Of a DNA stretch of 64,000 bases, positions 1-10,006 are shown one piece after another; position 1 is the stretch's first letter; every line of letters starts with the position of its first letter. The DNA is from Datura wrightii (Eukaryota > Streptophyta > Magnoliopsida > Solanales > Solanaceae). The notes beneath the pieces were generated by a model that worked only from the letters and a program-made list of their open reading frames with translations, did no database searches and was not told the origin of the DNA. Position numbers and translations under genes: made by a program. Where the stretch lies: assembly GCA_035772735.1 (NCBI GenBank), contig JASDFA010000007.1:142723001-142787000 (forward strand). The letters run 5' to 3'.

Positions 1-456
1 GTAGGAATGAACTCAAATATGGAGAGAGCCTGTGGAATGATATCCTTTAAGTAGACCTAAAGGAACAATGGCCATGGTTTCTTTGTGGAGATTTTAATAG
101 TGTGTTAAGCTCAGTTGAATGGATTGGCTCATTTGTTACACCAGCTGAAATACAAAGATTCCAAAGAGTCATTGATACTATGCAACTTACTCCTCTTAGA
201 AGCAAGGGATGGCACTATTCTTGGAGTAATAAATAGCAAGGTCAGGCTAGAGTATACAGTAAGATTAATTAGGCATTTAGAGATTTAATTAGATTCAACA
301 CCTTGGACATTTTGAAGATGAATTTCTTAACCCCTCCATATCTGACCATTCTCCCATACTGATAAAGTTTGAACAGCAAGTCAATCTCCACCCAAGACCC
401 TTTAGGTTTTATCCTAATGTTATGGAGCACACTGGTTTCCAACATATATTATTACT
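1..456 (+). pseudogene. LINE endonuclease domain remnant
   Basis: The frame reads WPWFLCGDFNSVL followed by a stretch ending in SDHSPILIKF. These are the conserved Asp/Asn motif and the terminal Asp-His motif of the exonuclease-endonuclease-phosphatase fold used by L1 LINEs to nick the target. An in-frame stop (SWSNK*) near 234-237 and another near 271 show it is dead. The domain start lies before the window. Copy B lacks this domain: there an ORF1 fragment is joined directly to the linker at 23525/23526. Confidence 0.75.
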
Positions 457-969
457 ATGTTGAACCAGCCAGTTGAGATAGATTCAATGGAGGGTATACA
501 TAGAAAATTGAGCATGCTTAAGGTGAAGTTGAAAGACCTAAATGGTTACATGAGTTCATATAAGCAGAAGCTTTATTTGGCAAGAGAGAAACTGAATATT
601 ATTCAAAACCAGATGCAAAGACATATGTTCAGACATGACTTATATGATCAGGAAAAGCAGTTGCAGTTAGAGATTGAAAAGTGGAGCACCATAGAAGAGT
701 AAGTACTTATACACAAAGCCAGAGCTACATGGATTGAGTGCGGTGATGCAAACTTTAAGAATTTTCATGCTCAGTGGAAGATTATTATCAGTCAGAATGC
801 AATAACTTCCATATATACAGAGGCTGGAGATAAACTTACTGACCCTATCCAAGTTGAACAAGAATTTATCATAGTATTCTCTTGGCTGATGGGGGCCTTT
901 GCCAGTGAATTGCCATGTCTGAACTCTGAAACTCTGACAAAAAGGACTTTCATGAATGTAATGCAGCAA

Positions 970-2230
970 AAGGAGCTCATCTAAGAGATCAAAGATGCAA
1001 AAATTATAGAGGCCATTAAAGACATGCCTACGATAAGGCTCTAGGGGTGGATGGCTTTCCCGTTGAATTCCTTATTAAGAACTGGGACACTGTAAAGACT
1101 GATGTGTTGATGGGGGTGAAACAACTCTTTCACACTGGTAATCCTAATCCTACTGCGAACACTATTGTTATTACTTTAATCCCTAAAATGGCATATCCTA
1201 CTATAGTTACAGATTACAGACAAATTACTTGTTGTACCACCTTGTACAAGATCATATCAAAAGTGATCACTAGGAGGCTAAAAGTTGTTGTTACTGATCT
1301 TGTTGGCGGTTCACAATCTGCTCTTGTGGAGGGTAGGAGTATTATAGATAATGTTCTGCTAAGCCATGAAATCTTTAAAGGATATACTAGAAAATAAATA
1401 TCTCCTAGATATGATCTTAAGGTAGATTTAAGGAAGACTTATGGTACTCTTGAGTGGAGTCTGCTAGATAAACTATTAATAGAATTAAGTTTCCCTACTA
1501 AATTTACACGGTGGATTATGTCTTATGTATCCACTGTGTCTTATTCCTTGATGATGAATGGGGGGTTAACAAAACCATTCCATGCTAAGAGGAGTATTAG
1601 GCAAGGAAACCTTATGTCCCCTTACCTTTTTGTATTGGATATGGAGTACCTTGGCAGAGAACTAGAGTTGCTCACTACAAATGAAAATTTTAACTTCCAT
1701 CCCAAATGCAGGAAAGTGGTTAGTATTCACATGTATTTTGCAGATGTCTCATCATGTACTGCAGGGATGACTTGACCTCAGTTACTCTTCTAAATGAACC
1801 TTTTCAAAGGTTCTCCAAAGTTGCTAGTCTTCATGATAACTCTGTAAAAAGCTCTCTTTATATAGCTGGAATATATACTCATACAAAATAGGATATTCTA
1901 AATGTCCCTAGATATACAGAAGGCACCTTACCATGCAGATATCTTGGTATTCCTTTTAATTTACAAAAAATTGAGTTTGAATCATTATCTACCTCTGATT
2001 GAGAAGATCACAGCTAGAGTAACTTGTTGGTTTGCAAAACTATTATCTTATGCAGGTAGAGTGCAATTGATAAAATCAGTGTTGTTTGGAGTCCAAACTT
2101 ATTGGGCACAAATTCTCTTGTTTCCAAAGAAGGTGTTGAAAGCTATTGAGAAGATATACAAAACTTATCTCTGGATAGGCTCAATAGTTGCTTCAAATAA
2201 AGCATTGGTTGCCTGGGAGAGTGTGTAAAC
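970..2230 (+). pseudogene. LINE reverse transcriptase remnant, copy A
   Basis: Recognisable RT blocks occur in order: GVDGFPVEF-like (about 1047), LIPK (near 1180), an IISKVITRRLK block (near 1255), SALVEGRSIIDN (near 1318), KVDLRK motif A (near 1420), and the motif C region at 1737-1760. Three lesions are shared with copy B: a stop after KGYTRK (1396), a 2-base loss that turns the catalytic FADD box into FADV and shifts the frame (about 1745), and a 2-base loss near 2222. A 1-base loss near 1031 is private to copy A. It cannot make an active enzyme. Confidence 0.85.
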
Positions 2231-2412
2231 CTGCAGTTGCTGGTGGGCTGAATACAATCAAACTCAGCATCTGGAATAAGGCAACATTACTAAAACTGCT
2301 ATGGGATATAGCTAGAAAGAAGGAATGCTTGTGGATTCTATGGATACATAGCTATTATATCAAGTAGCATTAGCTAGAGACATTCTGACTACCTAAGAAT
2401 GCTTCTTGGGTC

Positions 2413-3020
2413 GTGAGGAAAATTTTGGAAGCTAGGAGATGGATCTTACAAGGGCAGACAAGCTTTGGATCATTGTTAAACATGTTTCCTATGACTCAGA
2501 AAGGAGGCAGATACTTCATTAGCAAGATATACACCACCCTCCTTCCCCTCTTTTATAGAGTTGACTCGAAGTGTTTGTTACTTCAAAATGCTATCCATCC
2601 TAGATTTAGATTAATTTTATGGTTAGTTGTGCAAAAGAGACTTGCTACTGTAGAGAGACTTATAAAAATTGGCATTCATGTTTCTGCTGATTATGTATTC
2701 TGTGGGGAAACAATGGATACTTTTCAGCACCTTTATTTTGAATGTCATATTATCAAAACTATTTGGCAGAGGTTGAATGTATAGTTGGGATACCAAAGAT
2801 CAGTGCAAGACTGAACCATAGAATTAGAATGGGTTTGTACGTTTACAAGAAGGAGTGGAATTGCTGAAATATCAAGCTCTGCTTTTACTATGATGGTGGT
2901 CCTGATATGGAAAGAAAGAAATCACATCAGATTCCAATATAAAGCAGCAGCTAGTGCGCAGATTTTTAGAGAGATAGTTCTACATATTCATACAAGAGGA
3001 TGCACGAAGGCTCATTAGAG
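2413..3020 (+). pseudogene. LINE zf-RVT zinc-binding C-terminal domain, copy A
   Basis: An open stretch of 123 codons carries the plant zf-RVT pattern: HPRFRLILWLV, a KRLATVERL block, then Cys/His residues in the FCGET and FQHLYFEC segments, ending in IWQRLNV. In plant LINEs this domain follows the reverse transcriptase and is thought to bind nucleic acid. A further in-frame-like piece (IWKERNHIRF near 2910) follows after a shift. It is the best preserved part of the element but belongs to a dead ORF2. The match to 25389-25995 is close, about 2% different by eye. Confidence 0.8.
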
Positions 3021-3104
3021 GTTAGCACTACATCAGTTATATCATTTTCCTTAGATTAGTTCTGTTGATAGCATACCAATAATGTGTTCTCTTGATTATG
3101 TTGA

Positions 3105-3543
3105 TTTACACATCTTGTCTCGATATTTCTCTTTTCAATTTAGAGGGAAAAAATAGTGATTGAAGCTTCAGGGTTCAATACAAAGTGAGTTTTAGTGTCA
3201 TCTAATAGAAAAAGATTAAGAAGAAATTCTATGATAACAAATGGTGATGATGAGTCCAATAATAATCTTACTGTTTCTCTTCCTGGTGATATTATTCATA
3301 AAAGAAATTGTATTCATCACTATACCCTTCCAAACTGTAAGATTTCTTTTATGAATAATATCACCAGGAAGAGAAACAATAAGATTAATATTAGACTCAT
3401 CATCACCATTTATTATCATAGAATTTCTTCTAATCTTTTTCTATTAGATGGCACTAAAACTCGCTTTCTTTTGGACCCTGAAGCTTCAATCACTATTTTT
3501 TCCTCTAAATTGAAACGAGAAATATTGAGACCAGATGTAAAGA
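3105..3543. repeat. Long inverted repeat built from the 5' end of an F-box gene, copy A
   Basis: The left arm (about 3105-3309) and right arm (about 3341-3543) are reverse complements of one another around a spacer of about 31 bases. Both arms read as the start of an F-box protein, with a basic segment (NRKRLRRN), NGDDES, then SLPGDIIHK, the typical opening of the F-box motif. The left arm reads so on the plus strand and the right arm on the minus strand. RNA from either strand would fold into a hairpin of about 200 bp. The arms have diverged modestly and carry a few indels. Inverted duplication of a coding 5' end is the known starting form of young plant MIR/siRNA loci; that role here is inference. 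Confidence 0.85.
3160..3310 (+). pseudogene. F-box protein N-terminus fragment (left arm)
   Basis: The reading frame runs through NRKRLRRNSMITNGDDES to SLPGDIIHKRN and then leaves the F-box consensus, which would normally continue with a KILLRLP-like helix. Only about the first ten residues of the F-box are present. No later part of such a gene (F-box helix 2-3, kelch or FBA domains) is seen nearby, so this is a captured gene start, not a working Skp1-binding protein. The same segment recurs inverted at about 3341-3480. Confidence 0.6.
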
Positions 3544-3559
3544 AAATATTCAAGCAAGA

Positions 3560-4218
3560 TATGAAAATATAATGTAAGAAGCCTACATATTTATAGAATG
3601 AGAATTGTAGAGACGTTTGAATGGAATTAATAAATTACCTTAATGTATGTATTATCTTTGGAAAGTAATAACAAAAAAATGAGAATATAATCAAATTTCA
3701 TTTATAACGCAATATTTTGTTATAGATAGGCAAAGAATTACATTAGGAGCCTTTGCTTTATGGCGTTTTTTTTATTCGGTGTCCAAACAAATCAGATATA
3801 ATTAAATATAAAATTTCAAAACAATATAAAAGTCAAAACAATTTAATAAAAGTTACTTTTATATATTGTTATTAATTCTTTCAAGTTTAAAACTTGAATT
3901 AACGAGTAATATTTAAATTCCATTCATTCAAAATTAATCGTTAGGATCTAAAGAATGTAAAATTTACATGATCTGACAAATGAATTTAAAAATAAAATAA
4001 ATTTTTTGTATGTGACTATATAAGAAAAAAACTAAATAATTTTGGCATAAATGTTCGTAAAAATCTCTGATAAAACGATTGGTTTAAAATGTAAAAGTAC
4101 TCATTACTAAATGACAAAATAAGATAAAATGTTAATTTTTCTAATATAACTTTGAATAGTAATGGAGTTTTTGGTGTACATTATTAGACCCTCTAATATA
4201 AGAGTTTCATGATTTTGA
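3560..4218. other. AT-rich spacer between inverted repeat and hAT
   Basis: No coding stretch, RNA gene or clean repeat boundary was found. The sequence aligns with 26500-27155 in copy B but is about 8-10% different by eye, far more than the LINE and inverted repeat just upstream. Confidence 0.6.
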
Positions 4219-4226
4219 CTATAACC
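4219..4226. repeat. Left target-site duplication of hAT, copy A
   Basis: CTATAACC directly precedes the TAGGGCTG terminus, exactly as at 27156-27163 in copy B, where the right partner CTATAACG is preserved. Confidence 0.7.
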
Positions 4227-4925
4227 TAGGGCTGACCAACGAGATGGGGCGAAACCGACGGAACAGGATAGGACGGGACAGGGGGTAGGACGGGATTGGG
4301 AAGGGGGGGGGGGGGTTGGACGATCAGCCGAGATCTCATCCCATCCCACTATAAAACAGGACGGAATGGGATAAATGGGACAAACTGTGCGGAAAATATT
4401 TTTTAAAATTATTTAATATTAAAATTTAAATTTCTTTTAAATTTTTATAGTCTTATAGTTTGAGTCTTAGAGACTTTAAATTTTTAAATTTGAATTAACA
4501 ATTGAAGCTAAAATAAATTCTAAAATTTGTTAAAGTTCGAAATGTGAAGTAATTATTTATTTGAAATTACGAATTGAAGGCTAAAATAAATTCTAAAGTT
4601 TATTAAAGTTTGTTAAAGAAATAAAATTTGAAATTTGAAATATGAACTATGAGGCAATTATTTATTTGAATTTATAAGTTTATGTAAATTTTTGTAAATT
4701 AAATTCTACTATATAGTAAGTTTGTATTTTGTAATTTGTATTCTTGTAAACTTATAAATTGTAATTACATTTTTTAAAAATAGATTAAAAGACTTGTATT
4801 GAATAATTTAAATATAACACAACAGATAATGAAATTGAAAATTAAGGCTAAAAACCTTTAAATTAATTTAGATAAAATTGTATCATACAAATTTGTATTA
4901 CAATTTATAAATATTAGTAGAGCTC

Positions 4926-5960
4926 CTAATATATGTAGCAGTTTTTTTTTGCCTCACAAATTTTATAACCTATGATTTTTTTTCGTAAATTCCAGTTATG
5001 ATCAATCCAGTGTGTAGTAATACTTAAATAATCAATGACATTGACACTACGACCTATATAAGATGTAATAGAAAATCTACCATCGAAATAGCTAAATAAA
5101 TAGCGAAGATAATAACAATGTTTAGCTTGATATTTAAAAATATCACGTTTATCCATGTTTCATGAAAAACCTTTTAAAAAAAGATTATACATTTCTTGAA
5201 TATACGGGATGGGAGGAAAACTAAAAGGCAAATCACAAACCGTAACTATTTTAGGGATGTTTTTACGGTCTCTATCTCTATCATATTTCTGTTGTGTAAC
5301 AGGGCTACTTGGGTTTGAAGGGTCTAACTGGATCTGAATCATGTTGGAACCCCCTTCCAATCCAATAGGAGAAAAACTAAAAGCGCTGGGTTTGGAGGCT
5401 TCTTAAGCCACCATATAATTAAGTTGACAACATTATAATGTCTATTTAACCCCCCCCCCCCCGTCCCACCTCCGCTTCCACCGCATCGATGCTTAAATTT
5501 TTTTTACACTTACTACAAATAACTAGCATTTTTTTACTCATTCTAATGCATAAATTACCAAATAATGAAAGTTTTATGACGTTGAACCTTCATCTTACCC
5601 CTAGGAGGCATAAGAGGAAGTTGAGCTCCAGACTGAGGAATATCCTAAGTTGGAGTTTCTATAGCGGGACTAATAGTTGTATCATCTAATTCTTCTTCTT
5701 CTACTTCTTTATCTAATTCTTCATCTTATAAATTACCATAACATCTTTCTATAATTTCATTATCTATTGGAGTATCTGAAGTAATATTAATAGGAGTACT
5801 ACTTACCTAATTGCATAAATTCTCCCATATTAATTCTAACTCTAGGTACTGATTGAGAAGAATCACCAATTTTTTTAGAAGTAGAACTAGAACCTATATT
5901 TTTTTACCAAAGCCAAGCACAGTTCTAACCTTGAATATAACATCCTTTCCTTTTTCAGAA
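4926..5960 (-). pseudogene. hAT transposase remnant, copy A
   Basis: Read on the minus strand, a degenerate BED-type zinc finger region (CNKCKK near 5500, then a Gly-rich segment and a LNRH) is followed by YDRDRDRKNI and LPFSF (about 5200-5290). Then comes the segment RFSITSYIGRSVNVIDYLS with TTHWIDHNWNLRKKI (about 4960-5090), which matches the RNase-H-fold start of plant RICESLEEPER-like hAT transposases. The later catalytic region and the C-terminal dimerisation domain are not visible, so the gene is internally deleted as well as broken by stops. Copy B carries the same pieces at 27894-28870. Confidence 0.75.
5450..5462. repeat. C homopolymer inside hAT
   Basis: A run of 13 C. The equivalent place in copy B (28393-28409) reads C5, T, then a C run, so the tract is interrupted there. 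On the minus strand it lies in the Gly-rich part of the BED-finger region. Confidence 0.8.
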
Positions 5961-6460
5961 TTTATTTTTCCATAATCTATATTATAATTTATGGCTAAAT
6001 AAATATAACATAAGTAAATTTAAATAAATAAGAGATAAAAAAATGCAAAATTTAAAATAAATAACAGAATAAAGTATGGAACGAATGTATCAAACATCTG
6101 CGTAAAAGCAAACGATTATAACCAATAGTCGGAATTAGAAAATTGATGTAGCAACTATCAACTTAAAATTTGAAATCACCAAAATTGATAGTTAACACCA
6201 ACCACAAAGTGTCAAATATTAATTAAAAAAATTAAAAATTAAAATAACTTAGACAATTAGAATTTGAAATTTTTAAATTTTTGGAGAATAAAAAATTGAG
6301 AATGAGAGAATGTAGAGAGAATAAGAATTGAGAGAGTAGTAGAGAGTATAGAGAGTAGATGATTCGTAAAGAAATTGTTGGAAGGGGGGAGGATATTTAG
6401 AGTTATTAAAATTGGACTAAAGTATAATTTTTAAGCCTTAATAGTATAAAATTAATTTAA

Positions 6461-6481
6461 GGGGGGGGGGGGGGGGGGGGG
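6461..6481. repeat. 21-base G homopolymer inside hAT
   Basis: Twenty-one consecutive G. Copy B has a short G5-T-G6 tract at the same place (about 29395-29406). Such runs are unstable in replication and sequencing, so the exact length may be unreliable. Confidence 0.8.
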
Positions 6482-6660
6482 TTAGGAGGTTGGTCAGCTT
6501 AAAATAGTCATTGGGGGGCCGACCCCAATGACTGATAATGATAGCTATAAAAAATTTTAAATTTGACCGAATTAACCGGGACACACCGGTCCGGTACCAG
6601 GACGAAGCTGATCGGGACAACTTGTGAAAAAATCCATCTCGTTCCATCCCTTATCCCCAT

Positions 6661-7771
6661 TATTATTAGAAGAGTTTCAATGATTGACTATAATTGATAA
6701 AGTTTTTGCAACTGACAAAGTGAACCAGATTCCTATGCAAGTTCATATGCATATGTGGGTGTCAACCAGATTCATATACATACATATTTGTTATCATAAA
6801 AAAGGGGGAATTTGTTATGTGAATATTTTGATGGCTGACATAGGTGAACCAGGTTCACTACACAGCTGAAGGTTTTGCAGGTAAGAATTTGACTTTCATA
6901 TGAAAATATCATAAGAAAAGAGATAGCTAACATGCAAAATTAAAAAAAGTTCAACGCGTACAAGAAAACCAAGTCCTGTAGGATTCTTTCCAAAATGCAA
7001 GTTGTATTTGACTAGGAAAGAACCAGATACATACAAGAAAATCAAGTCTTTTTAAGATTCTTTTCAAAGGCAAGTTGTATTTGACTAGGAGAGAACCAGA
7101 TATGGAAAATCTAACTTGAGGGAATTAAGTCCCTCTTTGACTCTTTTTTCTTATTTGGGATAAGAAAAGGTTTGAGGAAACAATATCCTTTTAGGATTCT
7201 TTTTCCTTATTTGAAACAAATCTAACTTTGAAAAAAATCACGTTCTTTGATACTATGTAATGATCATAAATAACCAAAGAACATTCAACTATCGCATTGA
7301 TCGTCAAGGAGATTATTCTAAAGCAATAGTCATTCATAGCAAGAAACACTCTCACTGGACCATGTTCCTGTAAGCGAAGAATAGGAGCAGAAGACTTATC
7401 CTATCTTGATTGAGTTTGTTATTTGTACTTTTAAGTTGTAGTGTTCTCTTTTAGAGTTAGTTGAGTCAAGTTATGTTGGTGTGATTGTGTCATACTTCAG
7501 AGACTAGATTTTATAGTCTTTGGATAGGTGATTGCAGTTTGAGCAAACTGTAGAGATTAAGGTACTAGAGTTAGTCCCTTTGATTATAGAGTTGTAATCT
7601 AAAACTTGCTCATGAGTTGAATAAAATCATATTCGATAGGTTGTGTTTTTGAGACTCCCTTGAGAAAGGAGATTTTTCATGTAATATATGCGTGTTTTTT
7701 ACTGTTATAATTCAGCACTTGTGATTTAATTACACCAGGTTCAATATCTTAGTTAGTAGGTGGTGATTTCA
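6661..7771 (+). repeat. Sirevirus-like copia 5' LTR, copy A
   Basis: About 1.1 kb that aligns with 29585-30689 and 47635-48729. The first bases are TATTATTAG (TGTTATTAG in copy B) and the end is GATTTCA, followed three bases later by a primer binding site. Internal modules with 'aaccaagtc...ggattc' and 'ggcaagttgtatttgactagg' occur twice, giving the LTR a repeated inner structure. The LTR would supply promoter and polyadenylation signals for the element RNA. Confidence 0.8.
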
Positions 7772-7773
7772 GT

Positions 7774-7785
7774 TGGTATCAAAGC
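7774..7785 (+). other. Copia primer binding site, copy A
   Basis: TGGTATCAAAGC resembles the sequence complementary to the 3' end of initiator methionine tRNA (TGGTATCAGAGC) used by most plant LTR elements, with one change. It lies 3 bases after the LTR end. Confidence 0.8.
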
Positions 7786-7826
7786 AGAGTTTTTCAATTA
7801 CGACTTACACTTTGAAAAATCAAATT

Positions 7827-9090
7827 ATGGCAGCACCACCAACAGCTTAGGAGGGACGATCAACCACAAGACCACCCTTGTTCAATGGCCACTACTATTG
7901 GTGGTGAAAAAATCACATGATGGACTTTTTTTATAGGTGAAAATCACAACTTTTAGAATGTCATATTGAATGGACCTACCATTCCCATAAAATTGGCTAA
8001 GGATGGAAAAACTAAAATTCCAAAGGGCAGATTGGAATTTACAAAAGTAGAGAAACTAGTCGTCGAGATCAACGTAAAAGTGAAAAAGATTTTGGTATGT
8101 GAATGTGTTCCTAATAGATACAATCGAATTTCATTATGTACAAGTGCAAAGGAGATTCGGGATGCTCTCCAGACTGCTCACAAGCAACTAATCAAGTGAA
8201 AAAGTCCAATTGATATGTTTAATCATCAGTATGAACTGTTCAGGATGAATAAGGGTGAATCTATTCATGATATGCATGTTAGGTTCTCATTTATTGTGAA
8301 TGAGATGTATTCTCTTAGTGAGACCATTCCCACTAGCAAGGCTATAAGGAAACTTCTGAGTGTACTACCTGAATCTTGGGAAAGCAAAGTAGAGGCTATT
8401 TCTGAAATGATAGATCTGGATACACTGACCATGGATGACTTGATTGGGAATCTAAGGACTTATGAACTCAATAAATCTCAATAAAGAGAGCTGACTAGTT
8501 CTCACAAGGAACAGAACCTGGTTCTCAAGTCTACTTTGAGGATGAAAACATGGCTTTGCACAATCGAAGATTTCAACGAATCATTAAGAAAGGCTTTAAC
8601 ACTTAGAAGAAGAATTCATCAAAGTCCATTTACAAAAATCTTTGAGATCTTATTTGCTACAAGTGTGGTGAAACTAGTCACTTCATGAAGGAATGTCCTC
8701 TATGAGAGTTAGAACACAAGCGTAACATAACCGAGAAATCCAAGGAAGGAAAAAAGAATCAGATTCAAATCCCTAATAGAAAACTCACCATAAAAGAAGC
8801 AGATAGTGTGGTGAAACGAGCTCTAGCCGCTATGGGAGATTCCTTCAATGATGAATTTGAAGCTGCTACTAAACAAGATGACTTCTCCCTCTTAGCCATG
8901 GATGACTCGGATGATGAAGATGTGTTAGCCCTAATGGCTGAGGCAAAATCAGATAGTGAAGAGGACAACAACGAGGTAAGATTTTTTGAACTTAAATCAA
9001 AGTTGAACTCATATTTTCAAAAGAGTTTAGTGTCTCTTTCTCTTGTTATTATTGATAAATATAACGCTCTGTCTATTAAAAAAGAATAAA
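7827..9090 (+). pseudogene. Copia gag remnant, copy A
   Basis: An ATG-started MAAPPTA frame ends at a stop after eight codons. The UBN2-type gag of copia elements then continues in pieces: a KLAKDGKTKIPK region, MYSLSETIP, LLSVLPESWESK, and DLDTLTMDDLIGNL (up to 8484). A CCHC zinc knuckle, CYKCGETSHFMKEC, lies at 8655-8696. An acidic Asp/Ser-rich tail (DDSDDEDV near 8905) follows. Gag would package element RNA in virus-like particles. Several stops and shifts break it, but the knuckle is intact here, whereas copy B has a stop inside it. Confidence 0.8.
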
Positions 9091-9699
9091 TCATGAATGA
9101 CTTTGTCTCTTTTAAGTTTGACAATAGTAAGCTTGAAGAGGACAAAAGAGACCTCATGATAAAAATTAAATAGTGTGAAAAAATTCATAAAGAAAATATT
9201 GAAAGAGACAAAATCATCAAAAACCTCACTTTAGAGTCATAGGCACACAGAGAATATGAATCTAAGTAAGAGTATAGTTAAAACCAAATACGAATTAGAA
9301 ATAACTCTAAAATGGACCAGTTCCTAAGAAATTCTAGCCTCCTTAGATAAAAATCACTCAAGTCAAAGACAAAGAATATGATACAAAAATGGTATCTCAA
9401 AAACTGATTTGATCACTTAAACAAGTCCCATTCTTTGCTCTCACTATGGAAAAATGGGTCATTTTAAAAAACATTGCAACTCTAAGCTAAAAGTAATCAA
9501 GAGCAACATTTTGCTAGTCACAGATCAGGGACATCCTCTAAACGCTTTTTCAAGTACACAGTAGTTCACCCCAGATCTGGTCCCTTAAATAAAATTATGA
9601 GAGGGAAGAAAACTGCTCCACTCCCCTCCTGGACTAAAAGAGATCTTTTTCACCCTTTTTGTAATGAAAAGGGACCCAAGCTAGTCTAGGTACCCAAAA

Positions 9700-10006
9700 C
9701 TAACCTCTTGCTAGTTGTGCAGGTGAAAGTGAGAAAAACGTAGGGAACCTGGTACATGGACAATGCGTGTTCCAGGCATATGACAGGAATAGTTGTAAAC
9801 TTTTTCTCACTCACTAGTCTTAAAGGCAGAAACATTACCTTTGAATATACAAAGAAGGATGAAATCGTTGGAATTGGCAAGATTGGAAGATACATGTCTC
9901 AAGAAATTGACAATATGTACTATATTACGGGGTTAAAACATAATCTATTGAGCATCTCACAAATGTGTGACAAAGGGAACTAAGTCCTATTTACTTCAGC
10001 AGATTG
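9700..10006 (+). pseudogene. Copia protease / pre-integrase remnant, copy A, cut by gypsy LTR
   Basis: The frame reads TWYMDNACSRHMTG, where functional copia proteases have an Asp-Ser-Gly catalytic triad; Asn-Ala replaces Ser-Gly here. It continues to GIGKIGRYM and LKHNLLSISQMCDKGN, the conserved stretch between protease and integrase. The element ends abruptly at 10006, where a gypsy LTR starts; in copy B the same sequence continues uninterrupted past 42645. Confidence 0.85.
10002..10006. repeat. GATTG flank of gypsy insertion (single copy)
   Basis: The five bases before the LTR would be the target duplication. The unbroken site is at 42640-42644 in copy B. No GATTG partner is found at the far end of the gypsy pile (22588), which shows that the original right junction has been lost. 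Confidence 0.6.

Larger units (their letters stand above)
1..3060 (+). mobile_element. LINE (L1-type non-LTR retrotransposon), copy A, 5' cut by window edge, dead
   Basis: A degenerate LINE ORF2 can be followed through all frames. An apurinic-type endonuclease end (GDFNSVL near 90-110, SDHSPI near 340-358) is followed by a linker, a non-LTR reverse transcriptase (about 970-2230) and a C-terminal zinc-binding zf-RVT domain (about 2413-2784). The order is that of plant L1 elements, whose ORF2 protein nicks target DNA and reverse-transcribes its own RNA. Stops and frameshifts break every domain. No poly(A) tail or target duplication was found at the 3' side; the F-box inverted repeat begins directly after it. 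A second copy lies at 23526-26010. Confidence 0.85.
4227..6660 (-). mobile_element. hAT DNA transposon, copy A, left part
   Basis: The element starts with TAGGGCTGACCAA, a hAT-type terminal inverted repeat, after an 8-bp duplication. Transposase remnants lie on the minus strand (about 4926-5960). The right terminus is absent here because a copia LTR begins at 6661 and the rest of copy A was lost; the complete right end survives in copy B at 48730-48820. GC-rich subterminal stretches with repeated GGGAC words lie next to each end, and long G or C runs occur at 4303-4315, 5450-5462 and 6461-6481. Confidence 0.75.

Noticed and set aside
4107..4349. Open frame on the minus strand over the hAT left end with Pro/Ser repeats
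   Set aside because: It is produced by the GC-rich subterminal repeat and a G run; no homology, and the frame is not kept in copy B.
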